From contig DSAR01000213.1 in the NCBI GenBank assembly GCA_011046405.1, positions 1 to 11,860 of the forward strand: a stretch of DNA of 11,860 nt, read 5' to 3'. The notes below the pieces were generated by a model. The model was not told where the DNA came from and made no database searches. It saw only the letters and a program-made list of their open reading frames with translations. Below are positions 1 to 7,196 of the stretch, in pieces (within the stretch, counting starts at the first letter, position 1; every line of letters begins with the position of its first letter). Source of the stretch: Chloroflexota bacterium (GTDB taxonomy: Bacteria > Chloroflexota > Anaerolineae > B4-G1). A program made the position numbers and the translations under genes.

Positions 1-3
1 CAA

Positions 4-104
4 AGTCGGCCTACGCCGACTATAAACTAACCTGCGAAGGCAGGTTTTGCAGTGCGTGATTTTTACGCGCTGTAGCCACGCGGTTTTAACCGCTGTGCGC
101 TGTA
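4..104. repeat. Cluster of three small palindromes
   Basis: Three hairpins follow each other. AGTCGGC/GCCGACT has a 4-nt loop (4-21). AACCTGC/GCAGGTT has a GAAG loop (29-46). GCGGTT/AACCGC has a TT loop (80-93). The third is flanked by direct copies of GCGCTGTA at 67-74 and 97-104. No ORF is supported here. The arrangement resembles REP-like intergenic sequence. The second hairpin runs into TTTT and could also end transcription coming from the left, but its T tract overlaps the stem, so this is weak. Confidence 0.55.
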
Positions 105-146
105 ATGTGCCATTGTCAAAGTATGATCGTTGGACGTTAAAAACTG

Positions 147-280
147 GTTCTTTGGGATTTCCGCGGTGAGAGATTAGCCACGAATTGACACGAAAAACCT
201 AAAGATTAGCGACAATTCGTGTAATTCGTGGCGAAAAATTGACCGCTCGCCAAGCCAACCATGCGAACTACCAGAGAGCC
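147..280 (+). repeat. Interspersed palindromic repeat, copy A
   Basis: This segment is strongly similar to 9963-10138 in the same orientation, from the GTTCTTTGGG-like start through GGTGAGAGATT to the shared end AGAGAGCC. Its core is a long inverted repeat: the left arm 177-194 (GCCACGAATTGACACGAA) pairs with the right arm 216-232 (TTCGTGTAATTCGTGGC), with a single-nucleotide bulge and a loop of about 21 nt. It has no coding capacity of its own, so a MITE-like or REP-like non-autonomous repeat is the likely nature. A third copy was not found in the window. Confidence 0.8.
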
Positions 281-353
281 TAAAAACTGAATAGGGCTTA
301 ACCGATAGAATCCTTGCATGGCGAGCAAGAATTTGCTGTCGGTATCCTTTATG

Positions 354-465
354 GGTATCATCTCAATAAACCGGGGCAAACTCGCTCGGGCCGGTCTCCT
401 GACCGTGCCCGCTGTGGCTCGGTCGGGAGACCGGCCACAGCTCCCCAACTTATTGAGAAGATACC
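354..465. repeat. MITE-like 112-bp inverted-repeat element
   Basis: Terminal inverted repeats 354-369 (GGTATCATCTCAATAA) and 450-465 match at 15 of 16 positions. Inside is a second inverted pair, 389-405 against 420-436, matching at 16 of 17 positions around GGCCGGTCTCC. The right half can also fold on its own: 411-424 pairs with 428-441 around a short GGGA-like loop, and this excludes the 389-405 pairing. TTTAT at 348-352 and 466-470 may be a target duplication, although one extra G lies at 353. No transposase is present. The element lies upstream of the promoter at 481, so it should not be in the operon transcript. Confidence 0.7.
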
Positions 466-480
466 TTTATTAGATCTGGC

Positions 481-509
481 TTGACAAGGCGCCTGATTTG
501 AGTTAAAAT
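481..509 (+). promoter_or_regulatory. Sigma70-type promoter of the export operon
   Basis: A perfect -35 TTGACA (481-486) is followed by a 17-bp spacer and a -10 TAAAAT (504-509). Transcription should begin near 516, about 50 nt before the ATG of the regulator gene. It is the only good promoter seen ahead of the seven-gene run. Confidence 0.75.
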
Positions 510-511
510 AA

Positions 512-539
512 TAACGGTCGAATAAAATAACGACCGTTA
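512..539. promoter_or_regulatory. Palindromic operator candidate
   Basis: Perfect 9-bp arms TAACGGTCG (512-520) and CGACCGTTA (531-539) flank a 10-bp all-A/T spacer. The palindrome starts two bases after the -10 box and covers the predicted transcription start, where a bound repressor would block RNA polymerase. The first gene downstream encodes a PaaX-type DNA-binding protein, so autoregulation is the simplest reading. The same sequence could instead form a hairpin in the 5' end of the mRNA. Confidence 0.7.
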
Positions 540-566
540 CAAAAACAAACCTATCAGGGAGGGACA

Positions 567-1490
567 ATGGCTCAAACACAACATCTCGTCTTGCGCATCG
601 TGGCCCAGCGCGGCGAAATCAGCAGCGGCGATCTTTCGGACGTGGGGCAGAAGTTTGGCCTGTCAGCCGACGCCGTTCGCTCGGCGGCCAACCGGATGGC
701 CCGGGAAGGACTCCTGGACAAGGTCGGGCGCGGGCGCGGCAACGTGCAGTACCGGGTCGGCCCACAGGGCCAGGCCATCATCGACCGTTTCGTCGCCAAG
801 ATCCACCGCTGGCACGCGGCCCTGGAGGGGTTCCTGACCTGGGACGGGCGCTGGTTGGTGGTGACCTTCAGCGTGCCGGAAGAGCAGCGCGGGAAGCGAG
901 ACGCCTTCCGCGCCCAGTTGACCGACCTGGGCTTCGGCCTGCTGACGTCCAGCGTGTGGGTCTCGCCTTTCGATTACGCGGAGGGGGTCGTGGCGTCGGC
1001 CCAGGCCCTGGCCATTGAGGATTGGGTCGCGCTGTTGCGATGCCAGCGCATCTGGATGCCGGGAGTCGACGACGGCGTCGCGTTGGTCCGGCGAATATGG
1101 GACCTGGAGACGCTGGGCAACCGGTACCGGGACCTCAACCGGCGGACCGAGGCGTTGCAGGCGTCGTTGGGGCAGATTAAACAAGGGCAAGCCATCGATC
1201 TCGAAAAGCTCTTTTTCGAGGCCATGAACCTGCAGAACGAGCTGTTGGAGATCATCTTCGACGAGGATCCCTTTCTGCCGATCGATCTGTTGCCGGCCGA
1301 CTGGCCCAGTCAACGGACTCACCATCTGATCCACGACATCAGTCGCGCCGTCGCCAAGTTGGAGGTGGCCGCGGACGAGCGCTATCACTACCTGTTCCAC
1401 CTGCTGCGGGATATGGAGGTGCTGGAGGTGTTCCTGGCGGAGGATGAGGAAGTGGGTTTCCATTGGCCGGACCAGGAGGCGGGACGATGA
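567..1490 (+). CDS. PaaX-family transcriptional regulator
   Basis: This 307-aa protein is close in length to E. coli PaaX (about 316 aa). Residues 5-64 form a winged helix-turn-helix with the recognition segment near LSADAVRSAANRMAREGLL. Residues 93-135 (WDGRWLVVTFSVPEE..., then LGFGLLTSSVWVSP) are the Cas2-like ferredoxin-fold segment typical of PaaX. Residues 233-247 (DPFLPIDLLPADW) match the PaaX C-terminal signature. The ATG follows AGGGAGG at 556-562. Known PaaX proteins repress phenylacetate genes and respond to phenylacetyl-CoA. No such genes are here, so the ligand is unknown. It most likely represses the promoter at 481 through the palindrome at 512-539. Its stop overlaps the next start (ATGA), implying translational coupling with the exporter genes. 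Family assignment is firm; the role is inferred. Confidence 0.88.
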   Translation: MAQTQHLVLRIVAQRGEISSGDLSDVGQKFGLSADAVRSAANRMAREGLLDKVGRGRGNVQYRVGPQGQAIIDRFVAKIHRWHAALEGFLTWDGRWLVVTFSVPEEQRGKRDAFRAQLTDLGFGLLTSSVWVSPFDYAEGVVASAQALAIEDWVALLRCQRIWMPGVDDGVALVRRIWDLETLGNRYRDLNRRTEALQASLGQIKQGQAIDLEKLFFEAMNLQNELLEIIFDEDPFLPIDLLPADWPSQRTHHLIHDISRAVAKLEVAADERYHYLFHLLRDMEVLEVFLAEDEEVGFHWPDQEAGR

Positions 1491-2617
1491 GCGAACTGCT
1501 GGCGATGGCGCGCAAGGAGTTTCGGCACATATTGCGAGACCCCTGGCTTTTGACCACGATCACCGTGGGAGCTGTGCTGCTGATCATGCTGATGTCCTAC
1601 ACGCTCTCGACCGATGTCGAGCAGGTCCCGATCGCCGTCGTGGATAGCGATCGCAGTGCACAGTCGCGGGCCTACTTGCAGAGTTTTGGCCACGACGATT
1701 TTTTCGATCTGGCCTACTGGCCGCGGAGTGCAGAGGAGGCCCTCGAACACCTGCGGCTGGGCGAGGCCCATGGCGCGGTCATCGTGCCAGCCGGATTTGC
1801 TAACGCAACTCTGCGGGGAGAGAAGGCCACCGTGCAAATCGTCGTCGATGGCACCGAGCCCAGCGTCGCTGCCCAGATTCTGGGCCATGTCAAGGCGCTC
1901 TCGGCGAAGCACTCGATAGAGCTCCTGGAAAAACAGTTGGATAGGGCCGGACTCTCATCAAGAGACGATGCGCGCGCGTTCGAGTTCCGTATTCGCACGC
2001 TCTACAACGCCAATCTCAAAGAGATCAACAGCATTCTGCCAGGCCTGATGGCGCTTTCCCTGTCGATGCCGACGATTGCCGCCGCCCTATCCCTGGCGCG
2101 GGAGCGGGAGACGGGCACGCTGGAAAGCCTGATCGCTACACCCATGCGGCGGTATCAGTTGCTGGCGGGCAAGATGATCCCTTATCTACTGGTCGGGCTG
2201 CTGGACGTGCTGCTTTTTGCCGGAATTGGGTTATTTGCCTTTGACGTGCCATTTCGGGGTCGCCTGCTGGATCTGATCATATTCTCTGGCCTTTTTCTCT
2301 TTGCCAATCTGGGCATCAGCCTGTTGATCTCTGGCCTGGTTCGCACGCAGATGGCTGCCCTGATCAGCGCCGGGTTCATACTCACGCTGCCGGTGATCAA
2401 CGAGTCCGGGTTGTTTCGCCCGCTCTATGCCATGCCACCTGGTGCGCGGACACAGGCCCTGCTCTGGCCGGCGACTCATTACGTCAAGATTGCACGCGGG
2501 ATCTTTTTGAAAGGCGTGGGCGCACGCATCTTGTTGCCCAATGGGCTCTTTTTATTGGCCTTTGGCCTGGTTTTGAACGGCCTGTCCGTGTGGCGTTTCA
2601 AGAAAAAGCTTTCTTGA
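1487..2617 (+). CDS. ABC-2 type permease (YbhS-like)
   Basis: This 376-aa membrane subunit belongs to an ABC exporter. Helix 1 is at about 21-40. A large extracytoplasmic domain (41-180) carries the usual VPIAVVDSDRS motif near 47-57. Five helices follow at about 182-204, 231-252, 262-283, 288-305 and 348-367. The cytoplasmic loop LARERETGTLESLIATPM (203-220) is the ABC-2 hallmark that contacts the ATPase. I place the start at the ATG at 1487, overlapping the regulator stop, because AGGAGG lies 7 nt upstream at 1474-1479; a TTG at 1463 is possible but lacks such support. It should pair with the next permease to form the channel, powered by the two ATPases downstream. From memory it is closest to YbhS/YhhJ of E. 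coli. The substrate is not readable. Confidence 0.9.
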   Translation: MSELLAMARKEFRHILRDPWLLTTITVGAVLLIMLMSYTLSTDVEQVPIAVVDSDRSAQSRAYLQSFGHDDFFDLAYWPRSAEEALEHLRLGEAHGAVIVPAGFANATLRGEKATVQIVVDGTEPSVAAQILGHVKALSAKHSIELLEKQLDRAGLSSRDDARAFEFRIRTLYNANLKEINSILPGLMALSLSMPTIAAALSLARERETGTLESLIATPMRRYQLLAGKMIPYLLVGLLDVLLFAGIGLFAFDVPFRGRLLDLIIFSGLFLFANLGISLLISGLVRTQMAALISAGFILTLPVINESGLFRPLYAMPPGARTQALLWPATHYVKIARGIFLKGVGARILLPNGLFLLAFGLVLNGLSVWRFKKKLS

Positions 2618-2632
2618 GTGAGGGGAAGAGAG

Positions 2633-3763
2633 ATGATCTATCGCATTGGCAATATGCTCTGGAAAGAAGCTGTCCAGTTCTTGCGCTACCGGTTGTTGCT
2701 GATCTTTGTGCTGGGTTTTCCGATTTTCAACCTCGTGTCGGCCGCGGGGTCTATTGGCGAGGGCATCAAGCACATCCCCACGGCGGTCTATGACCAGGAC
2801 ACCAGCCCGGACAGCCGTCGGCTGGTGCGCATGCTGGACAACTCACGTTACTTTGCCCCGGAATATGGCGTCGACAGCCAGGCTGAGTTGGAACAGTTGT
2901 TGGAAAAAGGCGACGTGAAGGTAGGGATATTCGTCCCCCACGATTTCGGCGCCGCGTTGATGTCGGCGGACAGGGAAGCGGCCGCTCAAGTCCTACTGGA
3001 TGGCAGCGAGACGAGCACAGCCCTGCTGGCGCAGGTCTACCTGGAAGAGACGGCTTATGCGTACGTGCAGCAAACGCTGGAACGAACGTCGGAGGGCGGC
3101 GCGATGGCAAGCGCATTGGAGCAGGTGGACGCCCGTTCGCGGGTCTGGTTCAACGAGGATCTGAGCAACAAGACCCTCGACCTGCCGGACGAACTGGCCG
3201 ATTCATTGGTGCTGCTGGCCATTTTCGTCCCTGCGCTCCTCATCACCCGCGAGCGGGAGGCAGGCACCTTGGAACATCTATTTGTCACGCCCATACGCCC
3301 CATCGAACTGATTGTGGGCAAAGGGCTGTTGGCCTTCATCGTGGCCTACCTGGGATTTCTGGGCATGCTGGCGCTGTTGCTCTTTCATTTTCAAATCCCA
3401 ATGCAGGGTTCGCTAGCTTTGTTGATCGGCTTGACGGGTTACTACATTTTGGTCGAGATGGGATGGGGGCTGCTGATCTCGACTATCACCCGGACGCAGG
3501 GACAGAGTCTTATGGCGGCCTATATCCTGTGTATCGTGCAGATCATTTTTTCCGGTCGCATTTTACCGGTGGCATACATGCCCCAGGTGACCCAGGCTAC
3601 GTCTCTGGTAATGCCTAACCGGCACTACACCACCATCTTGCGGGGTATCATGCTCAAGGATTATGCACTGGGCGACTTGTGGTCGCCGGTGATCGCGCTG
3701 GGAATGTTGGGCCTGGCTCTCTACGCCATCGCCGCACTGAGGCTGCAGAAGCACTTGGATTGA
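2633..3763 (+). CDS. ABC-2 type permease (YbhR-like)
   Basis: This second exporter membrane subunit is also 376 aa. Helix 1 spans about 21-38. The external domain (about 45-185) contains IPTAVYDQDTSPDSRRLV. Helices follow at about 188-205, 228-252, 260-283, 290-308 and 349-368. ITREREAGTLEHLFVTPIRP (204-223) is the coupling loop, and MPNRHYTTILRGIMLKD (327-343) matches the MPATHYVKIARGIFLKG-like stretch near the end of the first permease, so the two are paralogues. The start at ATG 2633 has AGGGG at 2621-2625; the in-frame GTG at 2618 abuts the previous stop and lacks a ribosome site. It lies 15 nt after the first permease, so a heterodimeric channel is expected. The stop codon is part of the octamer repeat at 3763-3802. 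Confidence 0.9.
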   Translation: MIYRIGNMLWKEAVQFLRYRLLLIFVLGFPIFNLVSAAGSIGEGIKHIPTAVYDQDTSPDSRRLVRMLDNSRYFAPEYGVDSQAELEQLLEKGDVKVGIFVPHDFGAALMSADREAAAQVLLDGSETSTALLAQVYLEETAYAYVQQTLERTSEGGAMASALEQVDARSRVWFNEDLSNKTLDLPDELADSLVLLAIFVPALLITREREAGTLEHLFVTPIRPIELIVGKGLLAFIVAYLGFLGMLALLLFHFQIPMQGSLALLIGLTGYYILVEMGWGLLISTITRTQGQSLMAAYILCIVQIIFSGRILPVAYMPQVTQATSLVMPNRHYTTILRGIMLKDYALGDLWSPVIALGMLGLALYAIAALRLQKHLD

Positions 3764-3802
3764 GCGAATCAGCGAGTCAGCGAATCAGCGAATCAGCGAT
3801 TG
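3763..3802 (+). repeat. Octamer tandem repeat at a gene junction
   Basis: Five 8-bp units run AGCGAATC, AGCGAGTC, AGCGAATC, AGCGAATC, AGCGATTG. The first unit supplies the last base of the permease stop codon. The repeat sits at the left edge of the only long spacer (133 bp) inside the operon. It is related in style to the heptamers at 4841-4854 and 7203-7230. Confidence 0.8.
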
Positions 3803-3820
3803 AGATGGGAGCGTTTCTTT

Positions 3821-3846
3821 TCGTTCGTAGTAGGCGCTTTAGCGCC
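3821..3846. repeat. Short palindromic motif with GGCGC stem
   Basis: TCGTTCGTAGTA is followed by GGCGC (3833-3837), a TTTA loop and GCGCC (3842-3846). This combination looks like a dispersed intergenic repeat of the kind seen in this group of genomes (from memory, not checked). It lies 50 bp before the ATPase start and might act as a weak mRNA-stabilising hairpin. There is no T tract, so a terminator is unlikely. Confidence 0.45.
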
Positions 3847-3896
3847 GTGAAAGTGCGCAGAGGAGAGCATAATCACGTGGAAGAGGACAGACGTTT

Positions 3897-4838
3897 ATGA
3901 CCAATGACAAGATCGTTATCGAGACAAACAACCTGGTCAAGCGCTTCAAGAAGATCACGGCCGTTGATGGCTTGGACCTGGCGATTAGTCGAGGTGAGAT
4001 TTTCGGCCTGCTGGGGCCCGACGGCGCGGGCAAGACAACGACGATCCGCATGCTGTGCGCGATCATGGACCCCGACGAGGGGAGCGCCCAGGTAGCAGGC
4101 TTCGACACGGTCAAGGAATCGGAGGCGATCAAGGCGCGCATCGGCTACATGCCGCAGCAGTTCTCGCTCTACGGCGACCTGACGGTGATGGAGAATCTGA
4201 TCTTTTTCGCCGACATCTTCCAGGTCTCGCGAAAGGAGCGTAAGGAACGCATCGGTCAACTGTTGGGATTCGCCCGGCTGACACAATTCAAGGACCGGCG
4301 GGCGGTGCATCTTTCCGGCGGTATGCAAAAGAAGCTGGCGCTGGCCTGCACGCTGATCCACCAACCGGAGATCATCTTCCTCGACGAGCCGACGACCGGC
4401 GTGGACCCGGTCTCGCGGCGGGAGTTCTGGGACATCCTGGCCAATTTGCACCTGGAGGGCGTGACGCTCTTCGTCAGCACGCCCTACATGGACGAGGCGG
4501 AACGATGCTCGCGGGCGGCGCTGATGTTTGAGGGAGACGTCATCGTGTGCGACGAGCCAGAGGCGATCAAGGGACTGGTGGAGGGGGAATTGTTGGCGCT
4601 GCGGCCCGAGCGCTTGCGCGAGGCCAGCCGCTTGATCGAGAAACGCCCTGGGGTGCGGGAGGTGCAGACGTACGGCGACCTGCTCCACGTGTTCGTGGAC
4701 GACGCCGAGCGACGCGCGCCAGAACTCCGGGAGGCGTTGAAGCAAGTCGATATTGGGATTCACGAGATGCGCCAGACGCGCCCCCGGATGGAAGAGGCCT
4801 TCATCTCGCTCATCCGTGAACGGGTGGAGGAAAGATAA
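3897..4838 (+). CDS. ABC ATPase, YbhF N-half-like, lacking H-loop His
   Basis: A 313-aa nucleotide-binding subunit for the two permeases. Walker A is G40-PDGAGKTT-48, the Q-loop Q87/Q88, signature LSGGM (139-143), Walker B IIFLDEP (159-165) with catalytic E164, and D-loop GVD (168-170). The H-loop reads STPYMDEAE, so residue 196 is proline (CCC at 4482-4484) where histidine is normal. From memory, the N-terminal half of E. coli YbhF has the same GPDGAGKT Walker A and also lacks this histidine. The last 80 residues form the regulatory tail ending MEEAFISLI, as in YbhF. The ATG has AGAGGA at 3882-3887, 9 nt upstream. This protein should contribute a good signature motif but a poor ATP site of its own, so it needs the next ATPase as partner. 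Confidence 0.9.
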   Translation: MTNDKIVIETNNLVKRFKKITAVDGLDLAISRGEIFGLLGPDGAGKTTTIRMLCAIMDPDEGSAQVAGFDTVKESEAIKARIGYMPQQFSLYGDLTVMENLIFFADIFQVSRKERKERIGQLLGFARLTQFKDRRAVHLSGGMQKKLALACTLIHQPEIIFLDEPTTGVDPVSRREFWDILANLHLEGVTLFVSTPYMDEAERCSRAALMFEGDVIVCDEPEAIKGLVEGELLALRPERLREASRLIEKRPGVREVQTYGDLLHVFVDDAERRAPELREALKQVDIGIHEMRQTRPRMEEAFISLIRERVEER

Positions 4839-4840
4839 TG

Positions 4841-4854
4841 GGAGATTGGTGATT
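4841..4854 (+). repeat. Two-unit heptamer repeat in a gene junction
   Basis: GGAGATT followed by GGTGATT fills almost the whole 16-nt gap between the two ATPase genes and contains the GGAG that probably serves as the ribosome site for the second. It is short and could be chance on its own. Its position fits the pattern at 3763-3802 and 7203-7230. Confidence 0.4.
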
Positions 4855-5796
4855 GTGAGTGAATACGCTGTTCAAGTGGACGATCTGACCAAGACATTCG
4901 GCGATTTTACCGCCGTCGATGGCGTGACGTTCAACATCCGGCGCGGAGAGATCTTCGGTTTCCTGGGGCCCAACGGCGCAGGCAAAACGACGACGATCCG
5001 CATGTTGTTATGCCTGTTGCGCCCCACGGCGGGCCGGGCGACGGTGCTGGGCTACGACATCGTCCGCCAGCCGGAGGAGATACGCCGGCGCATCGGGTAC
5101 ATGTCCCAGCGCTTCAGCCTGTACGAGGACCTGACGGTGAGCGAGAACCTGAACTTCTACGGGCGAACCTATGGGGTGCGCGGCGAGAGCCTGCGCCAAC
5201 GGAAACAATTTGCAGTCCAGATGGCGGGGCTGGAAGGGCGCGAGCGAGAATTGACGCGCAACCTCGCCGGCGGCTGGAAACAGCGCCTGGCCCTGGGGGC
5301 GGCGATCCTCCACGAGCCGGATATGCTTTTCCTGGACGAGCCGACGGCCGGGGTGGACCCCATCTCCCGGCGGACTTTCTGGGACTTGCTGTACCGGCTG
5401 GCCGAGGAGGAAACGACGGTTTTCGTCACCACCCATTACATGGACGAGGCGGAGCATTGCCAGGAGCTGGCCTTCATCCACCAGGGACACATCATTGCCC
5501 ACGGTTCGCCGGAGGAGATCAAAGTGAACACAATGCGCGGCCAGGTCCTGGAGGTCGACTGCGACCGGCCCGACGTGGCGATGGTTGTGTTGCAGGAAAT
5601 GGATCTTTTCGAGGAGGTCGCCCTGTACGGGGCATTGATTCACGTGGTGGCCCAGGACATCGGCCACTACGAAACACGTATCGAGCGGGCGTTGGCCGAC
5701 GTGGACGTACACGTGCAGGCGATGGACGTGATCGCGCCATCGTTGGAGGACGTGTTTATCTCCAGCGTTCGAAATTACGACAATACACAGGAGTGA
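4855..5796 (+). CDS. ABC ATPase, YbhF C-half-like
   Basis: This second nucleotide-binding subunit is 313 aa, the same length as its neighbour and clearly its paralogue. Walker A is G38-PNGAGKTT-46, the Q-loop Q85, Walker B MLFLDEP (157-163) with E162, D-loop GVD, and an intact H-loop H194 in TTHYMDEAE. The signature is LAGGW (137-141) instead of LSGGQ; E. coli YbhF has a similarly altered LPLGWKQ in its second half (from memory). The tail ends SLEDVFISSV. I chose GTG 4855 because homology begins at SEYAVQVDDLTKTF; GTG 4849 is a close alternative, since GGAG at 4841-4844 is 4 nt from it and 10 nt from 4855. Together with the previous gene it forms a split YbhF. It should supply the one catalytic ATP site of the heterodimer. 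The stop is 3 nt from the first adaptor start. Confidence 0.9.
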   Translation: MSEYAVQVDDLTKTFGDFTAVDGVTFNIRRGEIFGFLGPNGAGKTTTIRMLLCLLRPTAGRATVLGYDIVRQPEEIRRRIGYMSQRFSLYEDLTVSENLNFYGRTYGVRGESLRQRKQFAVQMAGLEGRERELTRNLAGGWKQRLALGAAILHEPDMLFLDEPTAGVDPISRRTFWDLLYRLAEEETTVFVTTHYMDEAEHCQELAFIHQGHIIAHGSPEEIKVNTMRGQVLEVDCDRPDVAMVVLQEMDLFEEVALYGALIHVVAQDIGHYETRIERALADVDVHVQAMDVIAPSLEDVFISSVRNYDNTQE

Positions 5797-5799
5797 GTG

Positions 5800-7194
5800 A
5801 TGAACCGAAAGCGAATACTAGCAATTGGCATCGTTGTCTTGCTCGTCGCCGGGATCGTGGGCGCCGGGTTCTACTTCTCGGCCAATCCGGCGGTGTGGCA
5901 GGACATCTTGACCCAGGTGGGCGTGGCCAAGGCGGAGTCGGACGGGTTGACTGCCTCGGGTTTCATTGAGGCCGAGGAGGTGACGGTCGCCCCGGAACTG
6001 GGCGGGCGCGTGACGGAGTTATTGATCGAGGAGGGCGAGGAAGTCGAGGCCGGGCAGGTATTAGTGATACTGGATAGCACCCTGCTGGACGCCCAGGTCG
6101 AGATCGCCCAGGCGGCGCTAGAAATGACCGAGGCGGAATTGGCCCAGGCCAAGGCGGGGGTGCGCGAGGAGCGCATTCGCCGGGCCGAGGCGGAATTGGC
6201 CCAGGCCCAGGCCGGGCGCGACGGCGCCTACCAGGCCTGGCAAGACCTCCTCGCCATCCGGGATAATCCCCAGGACCTGAAGGTACAGATCGCCCAGGCC
6301 GAGGCCCAGGCAGCGGCCGCCGAGGCAGGCCTGGCCCAGGCGGTGGCCATGAAGGACGCGGCGGAGATTGCGCACGAGAATTTCTGGGACGCCAAGGAGG
6401 AACTGTCGGAGGCCAGGGAAGAAATCGAGGAATTGGAGGAATTGTGTGAAGAGCACCCTTACCTGCCGATGTGCCCTCCGCCGTCGCTGCCAGGGATGCC
6501 ACTCGATTTTCACCTGATCCCCAACAACTATTGGAAGGCCTGGGTGGGCGTCAACGCGGCCCAGGCCGGGTTGGATGGGGCGCGGGCGGCCCTGGGCCGG
6601 CTCTACGCCATGCGGGATAATCCCCAGCAATTAAACGCGCAGATAGACGCGGCCAAGACCGAGTACCGGGCGGCCGAAACAGCCGTGGCAATGGCCGAGG
6701 CCCAGCTAGAGGCGCTGCAGGCCGGCGCGACGGCAGAGGAAATCGCCATCGTCGAGGCCCAGGTCGATCAAGCCAAGGCCTCGCTCAACTCCTTGCTCGT
6801 GCAGCGCAAGAAACAGACCATCGCGGCGCCCGTGAGCGGCGTGGTCCTGGGATTGAGTATTCACGAGGGAGAGTTGGCCGCACCAGGCCGGACGATGCTC
6901 ACCCTGGGCAATCTGGACGAGGTGATGCTGACCATCTACGTGCCGGTTAACAAGCTCGGCTGGGTACGCATTGGACAGACGGTCGAGGTACAGGTGGATA
7001 GTTTCCCCAATCGTGTTTTTGAGGGCGTGGTGCTCGCCATCGCCGACAAGGCCGAGTTCACGCCCCGCAACGTGCAGACCCAGGAAGAACGGGTGAACAT
7101 GGTCTTCGCGGTAGATGTGAGCATACCCAACCCCGATCACGCCCTCATGCCCGGCGTACCGGCTGATGCCGTGATTATTACCGAGGAGCAGTAA
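5800..7194 (+). CDS. HlyD/YbhG-type adaptor, membrane-anchored
   Basis: A 464-aa periplasmic-adaptor-type protein of an ABC exporter. Helix 6-26 anchors it in the membrane. The first half of the lipoyl domain is 50-95 (VAPELGGRVTELLIEEGEEVEAGQVL), then a long coiled-coil hairpin (96-340), the second lipoyl half (IAAPVSGVVLGLSIHEGE) and a beta-barrel ending in EFTPRNVQTQEERVN, a YbhG-like signature. The hairpin tip (216-243) is unusual: it holds Cys216 and Cys225 and a run of prolines. The arms contain recent internal duplications (6128-6150 repeated at 6185-6207; 6259-6273 at 6613-6627). ATG 5800 has AGGAG 6 nt upstream; GTG 5797 would be too close. It should link the permeases to the cell exterior. 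If the host lacks an outer membrane, no TolC partner is expected. Confidence 0.88.
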   Translation: MNRKRILAIGIVVLLVAGIVGAGFYFSANPAVWQDILTQVGVAKAESDGLTASGFIEAEEVTVAPELGGRVTELLIEEGEEVEAGQVLVILDSTLLDAQVEIAQAALEMTEAELAQAKAGVREERIRRAEAELAQAQAGRDGAYQAWQDLLAIRDNPQDLKVQIAQAEAQAAAAEAGLAQAVAMKDAAEIAHENFWDAKEELSEAREEIEELEELCEEHPYLPMCPPPSLPGMPLDFHLIPNNYWKAWVGVNAAQAGLDGARAALGRLYAMRDNPQQLNAQIDAAKTEYRAAETAVAMAEAQLEALQAGATAEEIAIVEAQVDQAKASLNSLLVQRKKQTIAAPVSGVVLGLSIHEGELAAPGRTMLTLGNLDEVMLTIYVPVNKLGWVRIGQTVEVQVDSFPNRVFEGVVLAIADKAEFTPRNVQTQEERVNMVFAVDVSIPNPDHALMPGVPADAVIITEEQ

Positions 7195-7196
7195 AG

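Noticed and set aside
29..50. Rho-independent terminator for a gene left of the window
   Set aside because: The stem is only 7 bp and half of the T tract is used in the stem; kept only as a possibility within the repeat cluster.
3..104. Could the hairpin cluster be a CRISPR array?
   Set aside because: The palindromes are all different and there are no equal-length repeats with spacers.
206..579. Two overlapping minus-strand ORFs upstream of the regulator
   Set aside because: They run across repeat A and the inverted-repeat element and have no coding character.
663..1463. Long antisense ORF (266 aa) opposite the PaaX-like gene
   Set aside because: It is a shadow of a high-GC gene: low-complexity, His/Gln/Arg-rich composition, no ribosome site and no recognisable domain.
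3873..4763. 296-aa antisense ORF opposite the first ATPase
   Set aside because: Composition typical of an antisense shadow; the sense frame has all ABC motifs.
5010..5969. 319-aa plus-strand ORF overlapping the second ATPase and first adaptor
   Set aside because: Gly/Arg/Pro-rich frame-shifted reading of two strongly supported genes.
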